Source: Opitutus sp. GAS368 (lineage in GTDB: Bacteria > Verrucomicrobiota > Verrucomicrobiae > Opitutales > UBA953). Taken from it: 6,039 bases of DNA. Location: positions 1 to 6,039 of the forward strand of contig CALQQQ010000079.1 of assembly GCA_943332745.1 (NCBI GenBank), read 5' to 3'. Positions 1-5,404 of this stretch are shown here, one piece after another. Under the pieces are notes generated by a model. It was not told the DNA's origin, did no database searches, and saw only the letters and a program-made list of their open reading frames with translations. The number at the start of each line of letters is the position of its first letter. Position 1 is the first letter of the stretch. The position numbers were made by a program, and so were the translations under genes.

Positions 1-651
1 GCCAAGGCCATCTGGGAGAACGCTATCTCCGGTAAAGCTGCCACGCTCGAGGAAGCCGAAAAATTCACGACCTTCATCATGCTGCACGTCGGCCGCCTCA
101 ACCACGCCAAGGGCTGGGCCACCCAGCTCCACCTCGGCGCCGTCCGCGACCCGAACCTTGGTCTGCTCAAGCGCCTCGGCTCCGACGCCGGCTGCGATAC
201 CATCGGCGACTTCCGTCAGGGTCCTGGCCTCATCCGCTGGTTCGGCACGCTCTCGGGCGAGAACGCCCTCGGCAAGACCATCCTCTACAACCTCAACCCC
301 GCCGACACCGCCCTCTTCGCCTGCCTACCCGGCTCGTTCCAGGACGGCGTCACGCCGGGCAAGATCCAGTACGGATCGGGCTGGTGGTTCCTCGATCAGG
401 AACGCGGCATGCGCGACCAGATGAACGCACTGTCCGACCTCGGCCTGCTCAGCCGCTTCATCGGCATGATCACCGACTCGCGCTCCTTCCTCTCGTATCC
501 GCGCCACGAATACTTCCGCCGCATCCTGTGCGACCTCGTCGGCCAGGATGTCGAGTCAGGCCGCATCCCGGACCGTAAGGACTGGAATGAACGCCTGATC
601 GCCGACGTCTGCTACGGCAACGCCAGCCAGTACTTCGGCTTCAAGAAGTAA
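1..651 (+). CDS. uxaC: Uronate (glucuronate) isomerase, C-terminal part
   Basis: This is the last 216 residues of a gene that begins before the window. UxaC enzymes are about 470 residues long, so a little under half is present. The family interconverts D-glucuronate/D-fructuronate and D-galacturonate/D-tagaturonate in cytoplasmic hexuronate breakdown. The fragment matches remembered E. coli UxaC nearly block for block: LHLGAVRDPN (residues 44-53 of the fragment), the SDAGCDTIGD stretch (61-70), GKTILYNLNP (91-100), GKIQYGSGWWF (120-130), the highly conserved block TDSRSFLSYPRHEYFRRILC (158-177) and the ending YFGFKK. The reading frame is open from base 1 to TAA at 649-651 and shows no damage. 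No other uronate genes are in view, and the next gene starts 15 bp downstream without a visible terminator, so read-through is likely. Identification is by recalled family motifs and is close to certain. Confidence 0.97.
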   Translation, partial: AKAIWENAISGKAATLEEAEKFTTFIMLHVGRLNHAKGWATQLHLGAVRDPNLGLLKRLGSDAGCDTIGDFRQGPGLIRWFGTLSGENALGKTILYNLNPADTALFACLPGSFQDGVTPGKIQYGSGWWFLDQERGMRDQMNALSDLGLLSRFIGMITDSRSFLSYPRHEYFRRILCDLVGQDVESGRIPDRKDWNERLIADVCYGNASQYFGFKK

Positions 652-666
652 GTAGCCACCTTAAGC

Positions 667-1101
667 ATGGGAGCCTACATTCCTGTCTGCTTCTTCCTGA
701 TTATCCTGGGACGCTACCTAGTCATGCGCGGACCGGCCCGACTCAGCGCTAAGGATAATGGCCGCGCTCCGGGCGTAGGCGAAAAGGCCCTCTCATGGGC
801 AGGCATGGCTTTGACCGCTGCTGTCGGAGTCGAGGTGCATATCATGAAGGGTGACTTTCTTTCGTCCGGCGAAGCCTTCTGGCTAAATGTCCTTCCGCTG
901 CTGTGGCTAGGTTTCACCCTGTTCCGCAAAGATATCCCCGGAGACCGCACCGCGACCAACGTCGGTATTTGGACCCTCACGCCCTACGTCGCCTACACCT
1001 TCAGTCAAAAGGAACCGCCTGAAAGCTTATGGCTCAGCCTCTGCCTCTTCGGTTGGGCCTTCTTCGTAGGCACTTGGCGCGACATGCAAAGGCCTGCCTG
1101 A
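667..1101 (+). CDS. Small multi-pass membrane protein, unknown function
   Basis: A 144-residue protein I do not recognise. Hydrophobic stretches near residues 4-19, 42-60, 71-86 and 120-137, with a weaker one around 99-112, suggest four or five membrane segments. A polar loop with several basic residues lies at 21-40. The segment FRKDIPGDRTATNVGIW (86-102) has a clear counterpart in the next gene (FRPSVPMDSTAISTGLW), so the two are probably diverged paralogues from a tandem duplication. The ATG at 667 is the only start codon between the in-frame uxaC stop (649-651) and the coding region. No Shine-Dalgarno sequence precedes it, and the gene lies 15 bp after uxaC, so it may be translated from the uxaC transcript. 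No catalytic motif or signal peptidase site is evident. Coding status rests on the open frame, coherent hydrophobic pattern and similarity to the neighbour. Confidence 0.8.
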   Translation: MGAYIPVCFFLIILGRYLVMRGPARLSAKDNGRAPGVGEKALSWAGMALTAAVGVEVHIMKGDFLSSGEAFWLNVLPLLWLGFTLFRKDIPGDRTATNVGIWTLTPYVAYTFSQKEPPESLWLSLCLFGWAFFVGTWRDMQRPA

Positions 1102-1141
1102 GCCGCGAGGCTTGCGTAGGCGACGGTTAAGGACAGCGTAG

Positions 1142-1183
1142 GGAGAACCCCGAAGGTACCTTCGCCAGTGACCCCTCTTCTCC
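1142..1183 (+). promoter_or_regulatory. Nested inverted repeat in the gap between the two membrane-protein genes
   Basis: The 98-bp gap 1102-1199 contains a perfect 14-bp palindrome, CGAAGGTACCTTCG, at 1151-1164. As RNA it could fold into a 5-bp stem with a GTAC loop. It is enclosed by a second inverted pair, GGAGAA (1142-1147) and TTCTCC (1178-1183). A smaller hairpin, AGCC-GCGA-GGCT (1101-1112), starts on the last base of the upstream stop codon. No T-tract follows any of them, so a classical intrinsic terminator is not supported. A protein operator, an RNA processing site or chance are all possible. The sequence pairing is directly visible; any role is inference. Confidence 0.3.
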
Positions 1184-1199
1184 TGAAGTATTTCAGCGC

Positions 1200-1667
1200 A
1201 TGATCCGCTTTCTCTTCGAATGCTTTCTTTGGGGTGTCGGTTTCCAGCCGCGCGGAGCCGCCACCTCCTCTGGCTTCGGCAGCGAACACCTGATTCCAAC
1301 ACGCGAACGCACCAGCCTCGAGGCCGTCATCCGTGCCCTGAGTTCGATCCTCTTCCTGCTCGCGATCCTCTCGCAATTCTTCCCTACGGAATTAAGCTTC
1401 CTGACTTCGCCGGAGCTACACCTCTTGGCTTCAGGTGGAGCCGCCTGGGCCCTCTTGATGATCTTCCGTCCCTCCGTCCCCATGGATAGCACGGCCATCA
1501 GCACGGGCCTTTGGAGCTTTGCCGGCTATCTGCCTTTCTTCCTGCTCGGCAACCTGTTCGATTTACCGCTGGCGTCTTTGCTCGGCCAGGCCGGCCTGGT
1601 CACGGCTGTCATGGCGTATGGTCTTTACCGTGACATCCGGCGCGAAATCCACGCGGAAAGGCCATAA
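1200..1667 (+). CDS. Small multi-pass membrane protein, probable paralogue of the preceding gene
   Basis: A 155-residue protein of unknown function. Hydrophobic segments lie near residues 2-14, 42-61, 72-89, 102-120 and 122-143, followed by a short charged C-terminal tail (RDIRREIHAERP). An N-terminal polar loop (16-41) and the segment FRPSVPMDSTAISTGLW (89-105) sit at positions equivalent to those in the gene at 667-1101. The last membrane segment in both is followed by an R-D-containing tail (GTWRDMQRPA and GLYRDIRREI), so the proteins look like a diverged tandem pair with the same topology. ATG 1200 is the only usable start, because the frame upstream is open only back to TAA at 1128-1130 and has no ATG, GTG or TTG. 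There is no good ribosome binding site. The 98-bp gap before it carries inverted repeats. Function cannot be assigned. Confidence 0.8.
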   Translation: MIRFLFECFLWGVGFQPRGAATSSGFGSEHLIPTRERTSLEAVIRALSSILFLLAILSQFFPTELSFLTSPELHLLASGGAAWALLMIFRPSVPMDSTAISTGLWSFAGYLPFFLLGNLFDLPLASLLGQAGLVTAVMAYGLYRDIRREIHAERP

Positions 1668-1678
1668 ATTCCAGAAAA

Positions 1679-1684
1679 TATAGT
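1679..1684 (+). promoter_or_regulatory. Candidate -10 element (TATAGT) upstream of the exported thioredoxin-like protein
   Basis: TATAGT differs from the sigma-70 -10 consensus by one base and lies in the most AT-rich part of the window, just after the stop codon of the upstream gene. No matching -35 box is found at the usual spacing, and there is no TG extension. If used, transcription would start near 1690-1692 and give a leader of about 65 nt containing the repeats at 1696-1734. The call is weak and rests on one hexamer plus its position. Confidence 0.25.
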
Positions 1685-1695
1685 AATCTCGAGGG

Positions 1696-1734
1696 CAGGA
1701 TTATCCTGAAGAAATCCTGAATTGCTATCAGGGT
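1696..1734 (+). promoter_or_regulatory. Leader with direct repeats and two competing hairpins
   Basis: ATCCTGAA occurs twice, at 1703-1710 and 1714-1721, with an 11-bp period. CAGGATT (1696-1702) is a perfect inverted match of AATCCTG (1713-1719), a 7-bp stem with a 10-nt loop. The same right arm can instead pair downstream: 1714-1720 with 1728-1734, seven pairs including one G-U, with the loop ATTGCTA. The two stems share bases 1714-1719 and cannot coexist. AGGATTATCCT (1697-1707) is also an odd palindrome. The block ends 21 nt before the ATG of the next gene. It could be a regulatory leader, or a DNA site for a dimeric protein since the repeats fall on one face of the helix. Neither is proven. 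Confidence 0.3.
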
Positions 1735-1755
1735 AGCCGTGGGCAGATTTTGCTT

Positions 1756-2316
1756 ATGAAGTATTTATTCCTCCTCCTCGCACCCTTCATCGTCTTCGCC
1801 GCCGATCCGAAAGCCAAGAAGTACACGCTGAATGACCTCGAGTGGGGCAAGGAGGTGGCTGGACCCGACCTGACCGAGATGTTCATCAAGGACAAAGGAA
1901 TGGTCGTCTTACTTTTCATTTCCAACAAGGAAATGAATCCAGAAAACCTTCTGGAGCGGATGAAAAAGAATGTCGAAGAAGCCAACGGCAAGATCATCGG
2001 CGTCGCCGTCGATACTTCAAAATCATCGATGAATTCGAAGGAAACCGCCGAACTGTTGAAGTTGGTGAAAACTGTCGGCTTAGACTTCACCGTGGCCGTC
2101 GGCATGAAGAAGCGCCCCCCTGGCTTCGCACGCATCACCCCGTACTGCTACGTCCTCAACTCCAAGAAAGTGATCATCTACAGCGGACCCGTTGGAAGTC
2201 CGGACTTCAAGGAAGCCTTGGATAAAGCCGCCATCCCGGTCGAAGCCCCAGGCGAAAAGCCGAAGGACGCCAAGAAGGAAGATAAGCCCAAGGCTGACCC
2301 GAAGAAGGCGGCCTAA
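1756..2316 (+). CDS. Exported thioredoxin-like-fold protein lacking a CxxC active site
   Basis: A 186-residue protein with an N-terminal signal peptide: MK, a hydrophobic core (residues 3-14) and a probable cleavage after VFA (around residue 15/16), so the mature part likely acts in the periplasm or envelope. The pattern then resembles TlpA/AhpC-type thioredoxin folds: strand GMVVLLFISN (48-57), helix ENLLERMKKNVEEAN (63-77), strand GKIIGVAVD (78-86), a second helix, then ITPYCYVLN (127-135) carrying the cis-proline-like Pro129, strand KKVIIYSGPVG (137-147) and a closing helix. The site where CxxC would stand reads SNKEMN, and the only cysteine is Cys131, so disulfide exchange is unlikely. 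A Lys/Pro/Asp/Glu-rich tail (164-186) looks disordered. An in-frame TTG at 1750 could give two extra residues, but ATG 1756 gives a normal signal peptide. No strong ribosome binding site is seen. The fold assignment is by pattern and is moderate. Confidence 0.82.
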   Translation: MKYLFLLLAPFIVFAADPKAKKYTLNDLEWGKEVAGPDLTEMFIKDKGMVVLLFISNKEMNPENLLERMKKNVEEANGKIIGVAVDTSKSSMNSKETAELLKLVKTVGLDFTVAVGMKKRPPGFARITPYCYVLNSKKVIIYSGPVGSPDFKEALDKAAIPVEAPGEKPKDAKKEDKPKADPKKAA

Positions 2317-2318
2317 GG

Positions 2319-3467
2319 TTAGGTCCGGTCGGTGCGATAGACGCGCTGCACGCGCTGGGTAAGCGTGCAGAGGGCTTCCCACGGAATGCAGTCCGACCAT
2401 GCGCAGAACTCCGCCACGGTGATGCGATCGGCGCCCTGCGCCCCAAGGATCGTAGCGATATCACCTACCGCAGCGCCGACGACATCGGTCACGTCGACAA
2501 TCGTCTGGTCCATGGTCACACGGCCTAGGATCGGGCAACGCTGACCACGCAAGAGGAAGTGGCCGCGGTTGCTCGCAGCCGTCGGGACGCCGTCGCCATA
2601 CCCCACGGCAACAATGGCCACGCGGGTCGGACGCGTCAGCGTCTTGGTGCGGTTATAACTGACGGCGGTTCCCACGGGTAGATCCTTCACCAGGACAACA
2701 CGCGCATGAAAGGAAAGCACTGGCTCCGGACGAAGACTGGCAAGGAAGGACCCTGAGGACGGCGGTAGGCCGTATTGCATCAGCCCGACGCGCACGGCGT
2801 TGAAGGGCGCTGAGGCGGAGAAGCTCTCAAGGCCAGCGCTGTTGTCGGCGTGAATCATCAGGTCCGCACGAACCGAAGACGGAATCAGCTCCAACAGTTT
2901 CAGGAAGATGGCCCGCTGACCGGCAGTGTAGTCCGCATCGCTATCGGCGTCGGAGAAGTGCGTGTAGACGCCGCGCCATTCGAAGCCGAGGGCAGCCTGC
3001 ACAAACGCGAAGAGCTCGGCGGCTTGCTCATGCCAGACGCCAGCGCGGCCCATCCCGGTGTCGACCTTGACGTGGACTTTCGCTTTCAGACCCGACTTCT
3101 CTGCGGCCGCGGCGAGGGCCTGTGCTTCCGCCAAGGAGTTAAGCGTGATATCGAGGCCCAAGCCCAGAGCCCGCGGGAGCTCGCTCGGCAAGGTCGGACT
3201 CAGCAGCAGGATATCGGCGTCATGACCGATCTCACGCAGCATGGCGGCTTCGGCGACGTTCGCCACGGCGAAACAGTCCACGCCGGCCTGCAGCAGACGC
3301 GTGGCCACCTCGGGCATGCCATGTCCGTAGGCGTTGGCCTTCACCACGGCGACATAACGCACGTGCGCAGGCAAGGCCTGCTTGATCCGGCCGACATTGC
3401 GATCGATGGCTGGCAGGTCGATCTCGACCCACGCGCGGGCGGCGGAAGCATTCGAGGAAGCGCTCAT
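2319..3467 (-). CDS. alr: Alanine racemase (PLP-dependent)
   Basis: A cytoplasmic enzyme that interconverts L- and D-alanine, supplying D-alanine for peptidoglycan. The 382-residue length is normal for the family. Domain order is the expected N-terminal PLP barrel followed by a C-terminal beta domain. The Schiff-base lysine is Lys43 in VAVVKANAYGHG (39-50). The barrel shows VKVDTGMGRAG (133-143), the THFSDAD segment (169-175) and HADNSAG (206-212), and Arg226 in RVGLMQYGLPP fits the residue that contacts the PLP ring nitrogen. The second catalytic base is Tyr271 in AVSYNRTK, followed by VAVGYGDG (286-293) and GRVTMDQTIVDVTD (315-328). The start at 3467 (MSASSNASAARAWVEIDL) overlaps the tsaB stop as ATGA. 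An in-frame ATG at 3491 would add eight atypical residues inside tsaB. It is the last gene of the six-gene unit and ends 2 bp from a convergent gene. All key residues are present. Confidence 0.97.
   Translation of the reverse strand: MSASSNASAARAWVEIDLPAIDRNVGRIKQALPAHVRYVAVVKANAYGHGMPEVATRLLQAGVDCFAVANVAEAAMLREIGHDADILLLSPTLPSELPRALGLGLDITLNSLAEAQALAAAAEKSGLKAKVHVKVDTGMGRAGVWHEQAAELFAFVQAALGFEWRGVYTHFSDADSDADYTAGQRAIFLKLLELIPSSVRADLMIHADNSAGLESFSASAPFNAVRVGLMQYGLPPSSGSFLASLRPEPVLSFHARVVLVKDLPVGTAVSYNRTKTLTRPTRVAIVAVGYGDGVPTAASNRGHFLLRGQRCPILGRVTMDQTIVDVTDVVGAAVGDIATILGAQGADRITVAEFCAWSDCIPWEALCTLTQRVQRVYRTDRT
2346..2370. terminator. Perfect 8-bp hairpin at the convergent junction, possible bidirectional terminator
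   Basis: CTGCACGC (2346-2353) and GCGTGCAG (2363-2370) are perfect inverted arms around a 9-nt loop. The structure lies 30 bp past the stop codon of the thioredoxin-like gene and inside the last codons of alr. It is GC-rich but followed by no T-run on either strand, so it is not a textbook intrinsic terminator. Part of it may simply arise from the repeated QRV codons of alr. It is the only terminator-like structure noticed where the two transcripts meet. Confidence 0.25.
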
Positions 3468-4108
3468 GAGCGGTGGCGTTCTCCAGACCAAGTCGCGAAA
3501 TCGTTGGCGACGTTCAATGCGTCCGGGCGCGACTCCCCGCGAAGGAAACCAGGCTGAGTGAAGAAGTTAGGCAAAGCCGACCAAGGGTGAGGGGCGGCGA
3601 CGTGCGAGGTGAGCACGCCGGGAGCGGCTTCGCTCGAGGCCAGCACGCGACGACCAGAGGCATTTAGCTGCGCAGCCTCGGCTTCGAACGGTACGCCCAG
3701 CGAGCCATCGACGGAAACTTCGAGTGCATGCCAGCGCTTCAGGCGGGATTCGACGGCGACGAGAAACGGCCCCTGCTCACCCGCGGCGAGCGCGGAGCGC
3801 GCGAGACCGGCGAGCGATTCCCAAACGAAGATCGGACGCGGCTCGAGTGCGGACCAAGACCGGACGGCGAGTGCCGAGATACGAATACCGAGCACCGAGC
3901 CAGGGCCGATGCAGAGAGCGAAGGAGCGGATATCAGCAAGCTTCAGCTTGGATTCGGCCAAGGCCGCTTCGACGCAACCGAAGAGTCCTTCCAAGGCACC
4001 GTCAGGTGAGATGCCCTGCCCGACCCAGCGTCCGCCTGCGAGAACCCCCACCCGGACGCCGGCGCGGGCGGAGCCGTCGAGGACGAGGCAGGGTTCTGGC
4101 GCGCTCAT
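3464..4108 (-). CDS. tsaB: tRNA threonylcarbamoyladenosine biosynthesis protein TsaB (YeaZ), divergent
   Basis: TsaB is the ASKHA-fold partner of TsaD that helps make N6-threonylcarbamoyladenosine at position 37 of ANN-decoding tRNAs; it is not itself catalytic. This 214-residue protein is slightly shorter than E. coli TsaB (about 231). The N-terminal lobe shows the strand PCLVLDGSARAGVRVGVL (6-23), where LDGS stands for the usual IDTS. The signature GPGSVLGIRIS (68-78) stands where the family has GPGSFTGLRIG. ESRLKRWHALEV (120-131) corresponds to the DARMGEVYWA region. The C-terminus is poorly conserved, with TQPGFLR (184-190) in place of the usual PxYLR. The start at 4108 (MSAPEPCLVL) lies 4 bp after hinT, and a longer in-frame start at 4183 would run back through hinT with no family counterpart. 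The stop overlaps the alr start by 4 bp. Substitutions in the signature lower certainty only modestly. Confidence 0.87.
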   Translation of the reverse strand: MSAPEPCLVLDGSARAGVRVGVLAGGRWVGQGISPDGALEGLFGCVEAALAESKLKLADIRSFALCIGPGSVLGIRISALAVRSWSALEPRPIFVWESLAGLARSALAAGEQGPFLVAVESRLKRWHALEVSVDGSLGVPFEAEAAQLNASGRRVLASSEAAPGVLTSHVAAPHPWSALPNFFTQPGFLRGESRPDALNVANDFATWSGERHRS

Positions 4109-4112
4109 GGCC

Positions 4113-4460
4113 TCAGCCTGGCGGCCAATCGAGGGCGCGTCCACCCAGCAGATGCACGTGTAGGTGCGGGACCGTCTCTCCACCGTCGTGGCCGTTATTG
4201 ATCACGACCCGGAAACCCTTGGCCAAACCGAGCTGACGGGAGAGCTGACTGGCGACGAGCAGCAGATGACCGAGGGTAGCCTGGTCTTCCACGGTCGCCT
4301 CGGCGACGCGCGGGATGGGCTTACGAGGCACGATCAAAACGTGCGTCGGGGCCTGCGGAGCGATGTCATGGAAGGCCACGCACACAGCGTCCTCATGGAT
4401 GAGCTTTGCGGGGATCTCCTTGTCGGCGATCTTCTGGAAAAGCGTCTTGGGGGCGCTCAT
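4113..4460 (-). CDS. hinT: HIT-family purine nucleoside phosphoramidase (HinT-like)
   Basis: A 115-residue cytoplasmic histidine-triad protein, close to the 119 residues of E. coli HinT. The family hydrolyses nucleoside 5'-phosphoramidates and related adenylates through a histidine nucleophile. The sequence opens with TLFQKIADKEIPAKLIHEDA (6-25), the typical start of the family. HVLIVPRKPIPRV (40-52) follows, then FRVVINNGHDGGETV (83-97) and the triad HLHVH (99-103) leading into LLGGR. His101 should be the nucleophile. Glu95 stands where many members have Gln before Thr/Ser-Val, a small variation near the active site. The gene starts 6 bp after the unknown gene and ends 4 bp before tsaB, so it is embedded in the operon. 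No Shine-Dalgarno sequence precedes the ATG, which suggests coupling to upstream translation. The family assignment is firm; the physiological substrate is not known from sequence. Confidence 0.95.
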   Translation of the reverse strand: MSAPKTLFQKIADKEIPAKLIHEDAVCVAFHDIAPQAPTHVLIVPRKPIPRVAEATVEDQATLGHLLLVASQLSRQLGLAKGFRVVINNGHDGGETVPHLHVHLLGGRALDWPPG

Positions 4461-4466
4461 GGGAAA

Positions 4467-4940
4467 TCAGAGGACGACGACCGTAACGCGGCGGCGGCCT
4501 GCCTGGCGGGCAACGAGACCCTGCACGGTATCGACCGCTTCGTCGTAGGCGGCGCGCCAGCGGGTCGAACGGGCACGGGTGCCAGCGAGATACTGATCCT
4601 GCAGGCCGACGACCCAAAAGAGCACGTCAGCGGCTTCGCCGGTCGTGGCTAAGGCGGCTTCGACGCGTTCATGCGCCCAGAGCGCATCAAAAGGATCAGC
4701 TCGATGATCGAGGACGGCGACCGTCGGCACGGGACGGTCCGGTGAAAGCAGGCGGAAAATCTGGGCGGCCGCGGCGGCAAGGTCCGCGGCGTTGAGACGC
4801 GGGTCGGTCTCGTCGTCGGCCTCGAACACGCGCAGCACGGCGTCGACATCACTGCGCAACTGGGGAGCGGTGCCCACCATCGAAGCCAGCAGCGCATTAA
4901 GCGTGCGGAGGCGAATCGACTTAGGCAGCGCGGCGGTCAC
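4467..4940 (-). CDS. Conserved-looking soluble protein of unknown function in the nrdR-hinT interval
   Basis: A 157-residue protein I do not recognise. It is rich in Ala, Arg and Asp, has no signal peptide or membrane segment, and appears alpha/beta. A basic N-terminal helix LPKSIRLRTLNALLASM (5-21) is followed by an acidic stretch FEADDETDPRLN (39-50), an Ala-rich helix (51-65), a strand PTVAVLDHRADPFDALW (72-88), a strand DVLFWVVGLQDQYL (105-118), a helix and a final strand RRVTVVVL (150-157). It begins with GTG overlapping the nrdR stop by 4 bp (GTGA) and has the best ribosome binding site of the window (4950-4955), so it is very probably translated. In many bacteria nusB follows nrdR, but this sequence lacks NusB motifs, and its apparent beta strands do not fit the all-helical NusB fold. 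No catalytic motif stands out. Confidence 0.85.
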   Translation of the reverse strand: MTAALPKSIRLRTLNALLASMVGTAPQLRSDVDAVLRVFEADDETDPRLNAADLAAAAAQIFRLLSPDRPVPTVAVLDHRADPFDALWAHERVEAALATTGEAADVLFWVVGLQDQYLAGTRARSTRWRAAYDEAVDTVQGLVARQAGRRRVTVVVL

Positions 4941-5401
4941 TTGATTTTTCCTCCCTTGCGAAGCTGATCGATGGCCTTGGCGAGCTCATCGATATCGCGA
5001 AACTCGCGGTAGACGCTAGCGAACCGGACGTAGGCAATCTGATCGACCGACTGGAGGAGCGTCATGATCTCCTCGCCGATGGCACTGGAAGGGACCTCGT
5101 CGCCGAACTTTACCTGCAGGTTCTCGACGATCTCCGAGATCATCAGATTTATGCGTTCGAGCTCAATGGGGCGCTTATCGGTGGCCTTGCGGACGCCGGA
5201 AGCGATCTTACCGATGTCGAATTCTTCACGGGCACCGTTACGTTTCACGACCACCATGCCTTCGCGGACGATTTCCTCGATGGTGCTGAAGCGGTGATCG
5301 CACGCCAGGCACTCGCGGCGGCGGCGGATGGAATGGTTACCCTTCCCGAGGCGGGTCTCCAGGACCTTCGTATCCTCGTGATTGCAGCGGGGGCAGAACA
5401 T
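4937..5401 (-). CDS. nrdR: Transcriptional repressor NrdR
   Basis: NrdR senses ATP/dATP and represses ribonucleotide reductase genes. At 154 residues it has the standard length and layout: an N-terminal zinc ribbon with Cys3, Cys6, Cys31 and Cys34 (MFCPRC and ECLAC), the basic run SIRRRREC (24-31), RFSTIEEI (37-44), then an ATP-cone domain from about residue 49 to 137. The cone opens with VVVKRNGAREEFDIGKI (50-66) and ends with IAYVRFASVYREFRDIDE (122-139), a family hallmark. KVLETR (12-17) replaces the common VIDSR. The gene begins 3 bp after the pabA stop and overlaps the next gene by 4 bp. No ribonucleotide reductase gene lies in the window, and I saw no convincing NrdR box, so its targets must be elsewhere. 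The lysine-rich end (LRKGGKIK) is encoded by the DNA that also forms the downstream ribosome binding site. Confidence 0.97.
   Translation of the reverse strand: MFCPRCNHEDTKVLETRLGKGNHSIRRRRECLACDHRFSTIEEIVREGMVVVKRNGAREEFDIGKIASGVRKATDKRPIELERINLMISEIVENLQVKFGDEVPSSAIGEEIMTLLQSVDQIAYVRFASVYREFRDIDELAKAIDQLRKGGKIK
4950..4955 (-). promoter_or_regulatory. Shine-Dalgarno sequence GGGAGG for the GTG-started unknown gene
   Basis: On the minus strand GGGAGG lies 9 nt before the GTG at 4940-4938, inside the last codons of nrdR. It is the only strong ribosome binding site at a gene start in this window and fixes the unusual GTG as the start of the unknown protein, even though its reading frame overlaps the nrdR stop codon. 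Confidence 0.75.
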
Positions 5402-5404
5402 CGC

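Noticed and set aside
1005..1376. Minus-strand open frame of 123 codons spanning the gap between the two membrane-protein genes
   Set aside because: It overlaps both genes antisense, its product is low-complexity and charged, and the + strand proteins have a consistent paralogous pattern.
1673..1688. Possible NrdR box around AAATATAGT
   Set aside because: Only the right half resembles the motif and the left half has no match. The downstream gene is not a ribonucleotide reductase.
1740..1754. Sigma-54-like -24/-12 element (TGG then TTGCT) before the exported protein
   Set aside because: The GG to GC distance is one base short of the strict spacing, the -24 element is imperfect, and the site runs into the start codon region at 1756.
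3468..3491. Eight-residue N-terminal extension of alr from the ATG at 3491
   Set aside because: The ATGA overlap start at 3467 matches operon style and the normal family N-terminus.
2850..3557. Long open frame on the + strand (235 codons) opposite alr
   Set aside because: It is antisense to an unambiguous alr with all catalytic residues. The translation shows no recognisable family, and long antisense frames are expected in GC-rich coding DNA.
4109..4183. 25-residue N-terminal extension of tsaB from the in-frame start at 4183
   Set aside because: It would lie inside the conserved 3' end of hinT, and TsaB normally begins directly with the first beta strand.
3724..4236. Open frames on the + strand opposite tsaB and hinT
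   Set aside because: The translations are Arg/Pro-rich and low in complexity, typical of shadow frames, and the opposite strand carries recognisable genes.
4467..4940. Annotating the gene after nrdR as nusB because of its position
   Set aside because: The protein lacks the N-terminal R-R-x-A-R type motif and the expected all-helical pattern, and several beta-strand-like segments are present. Position alone is not sufficient.
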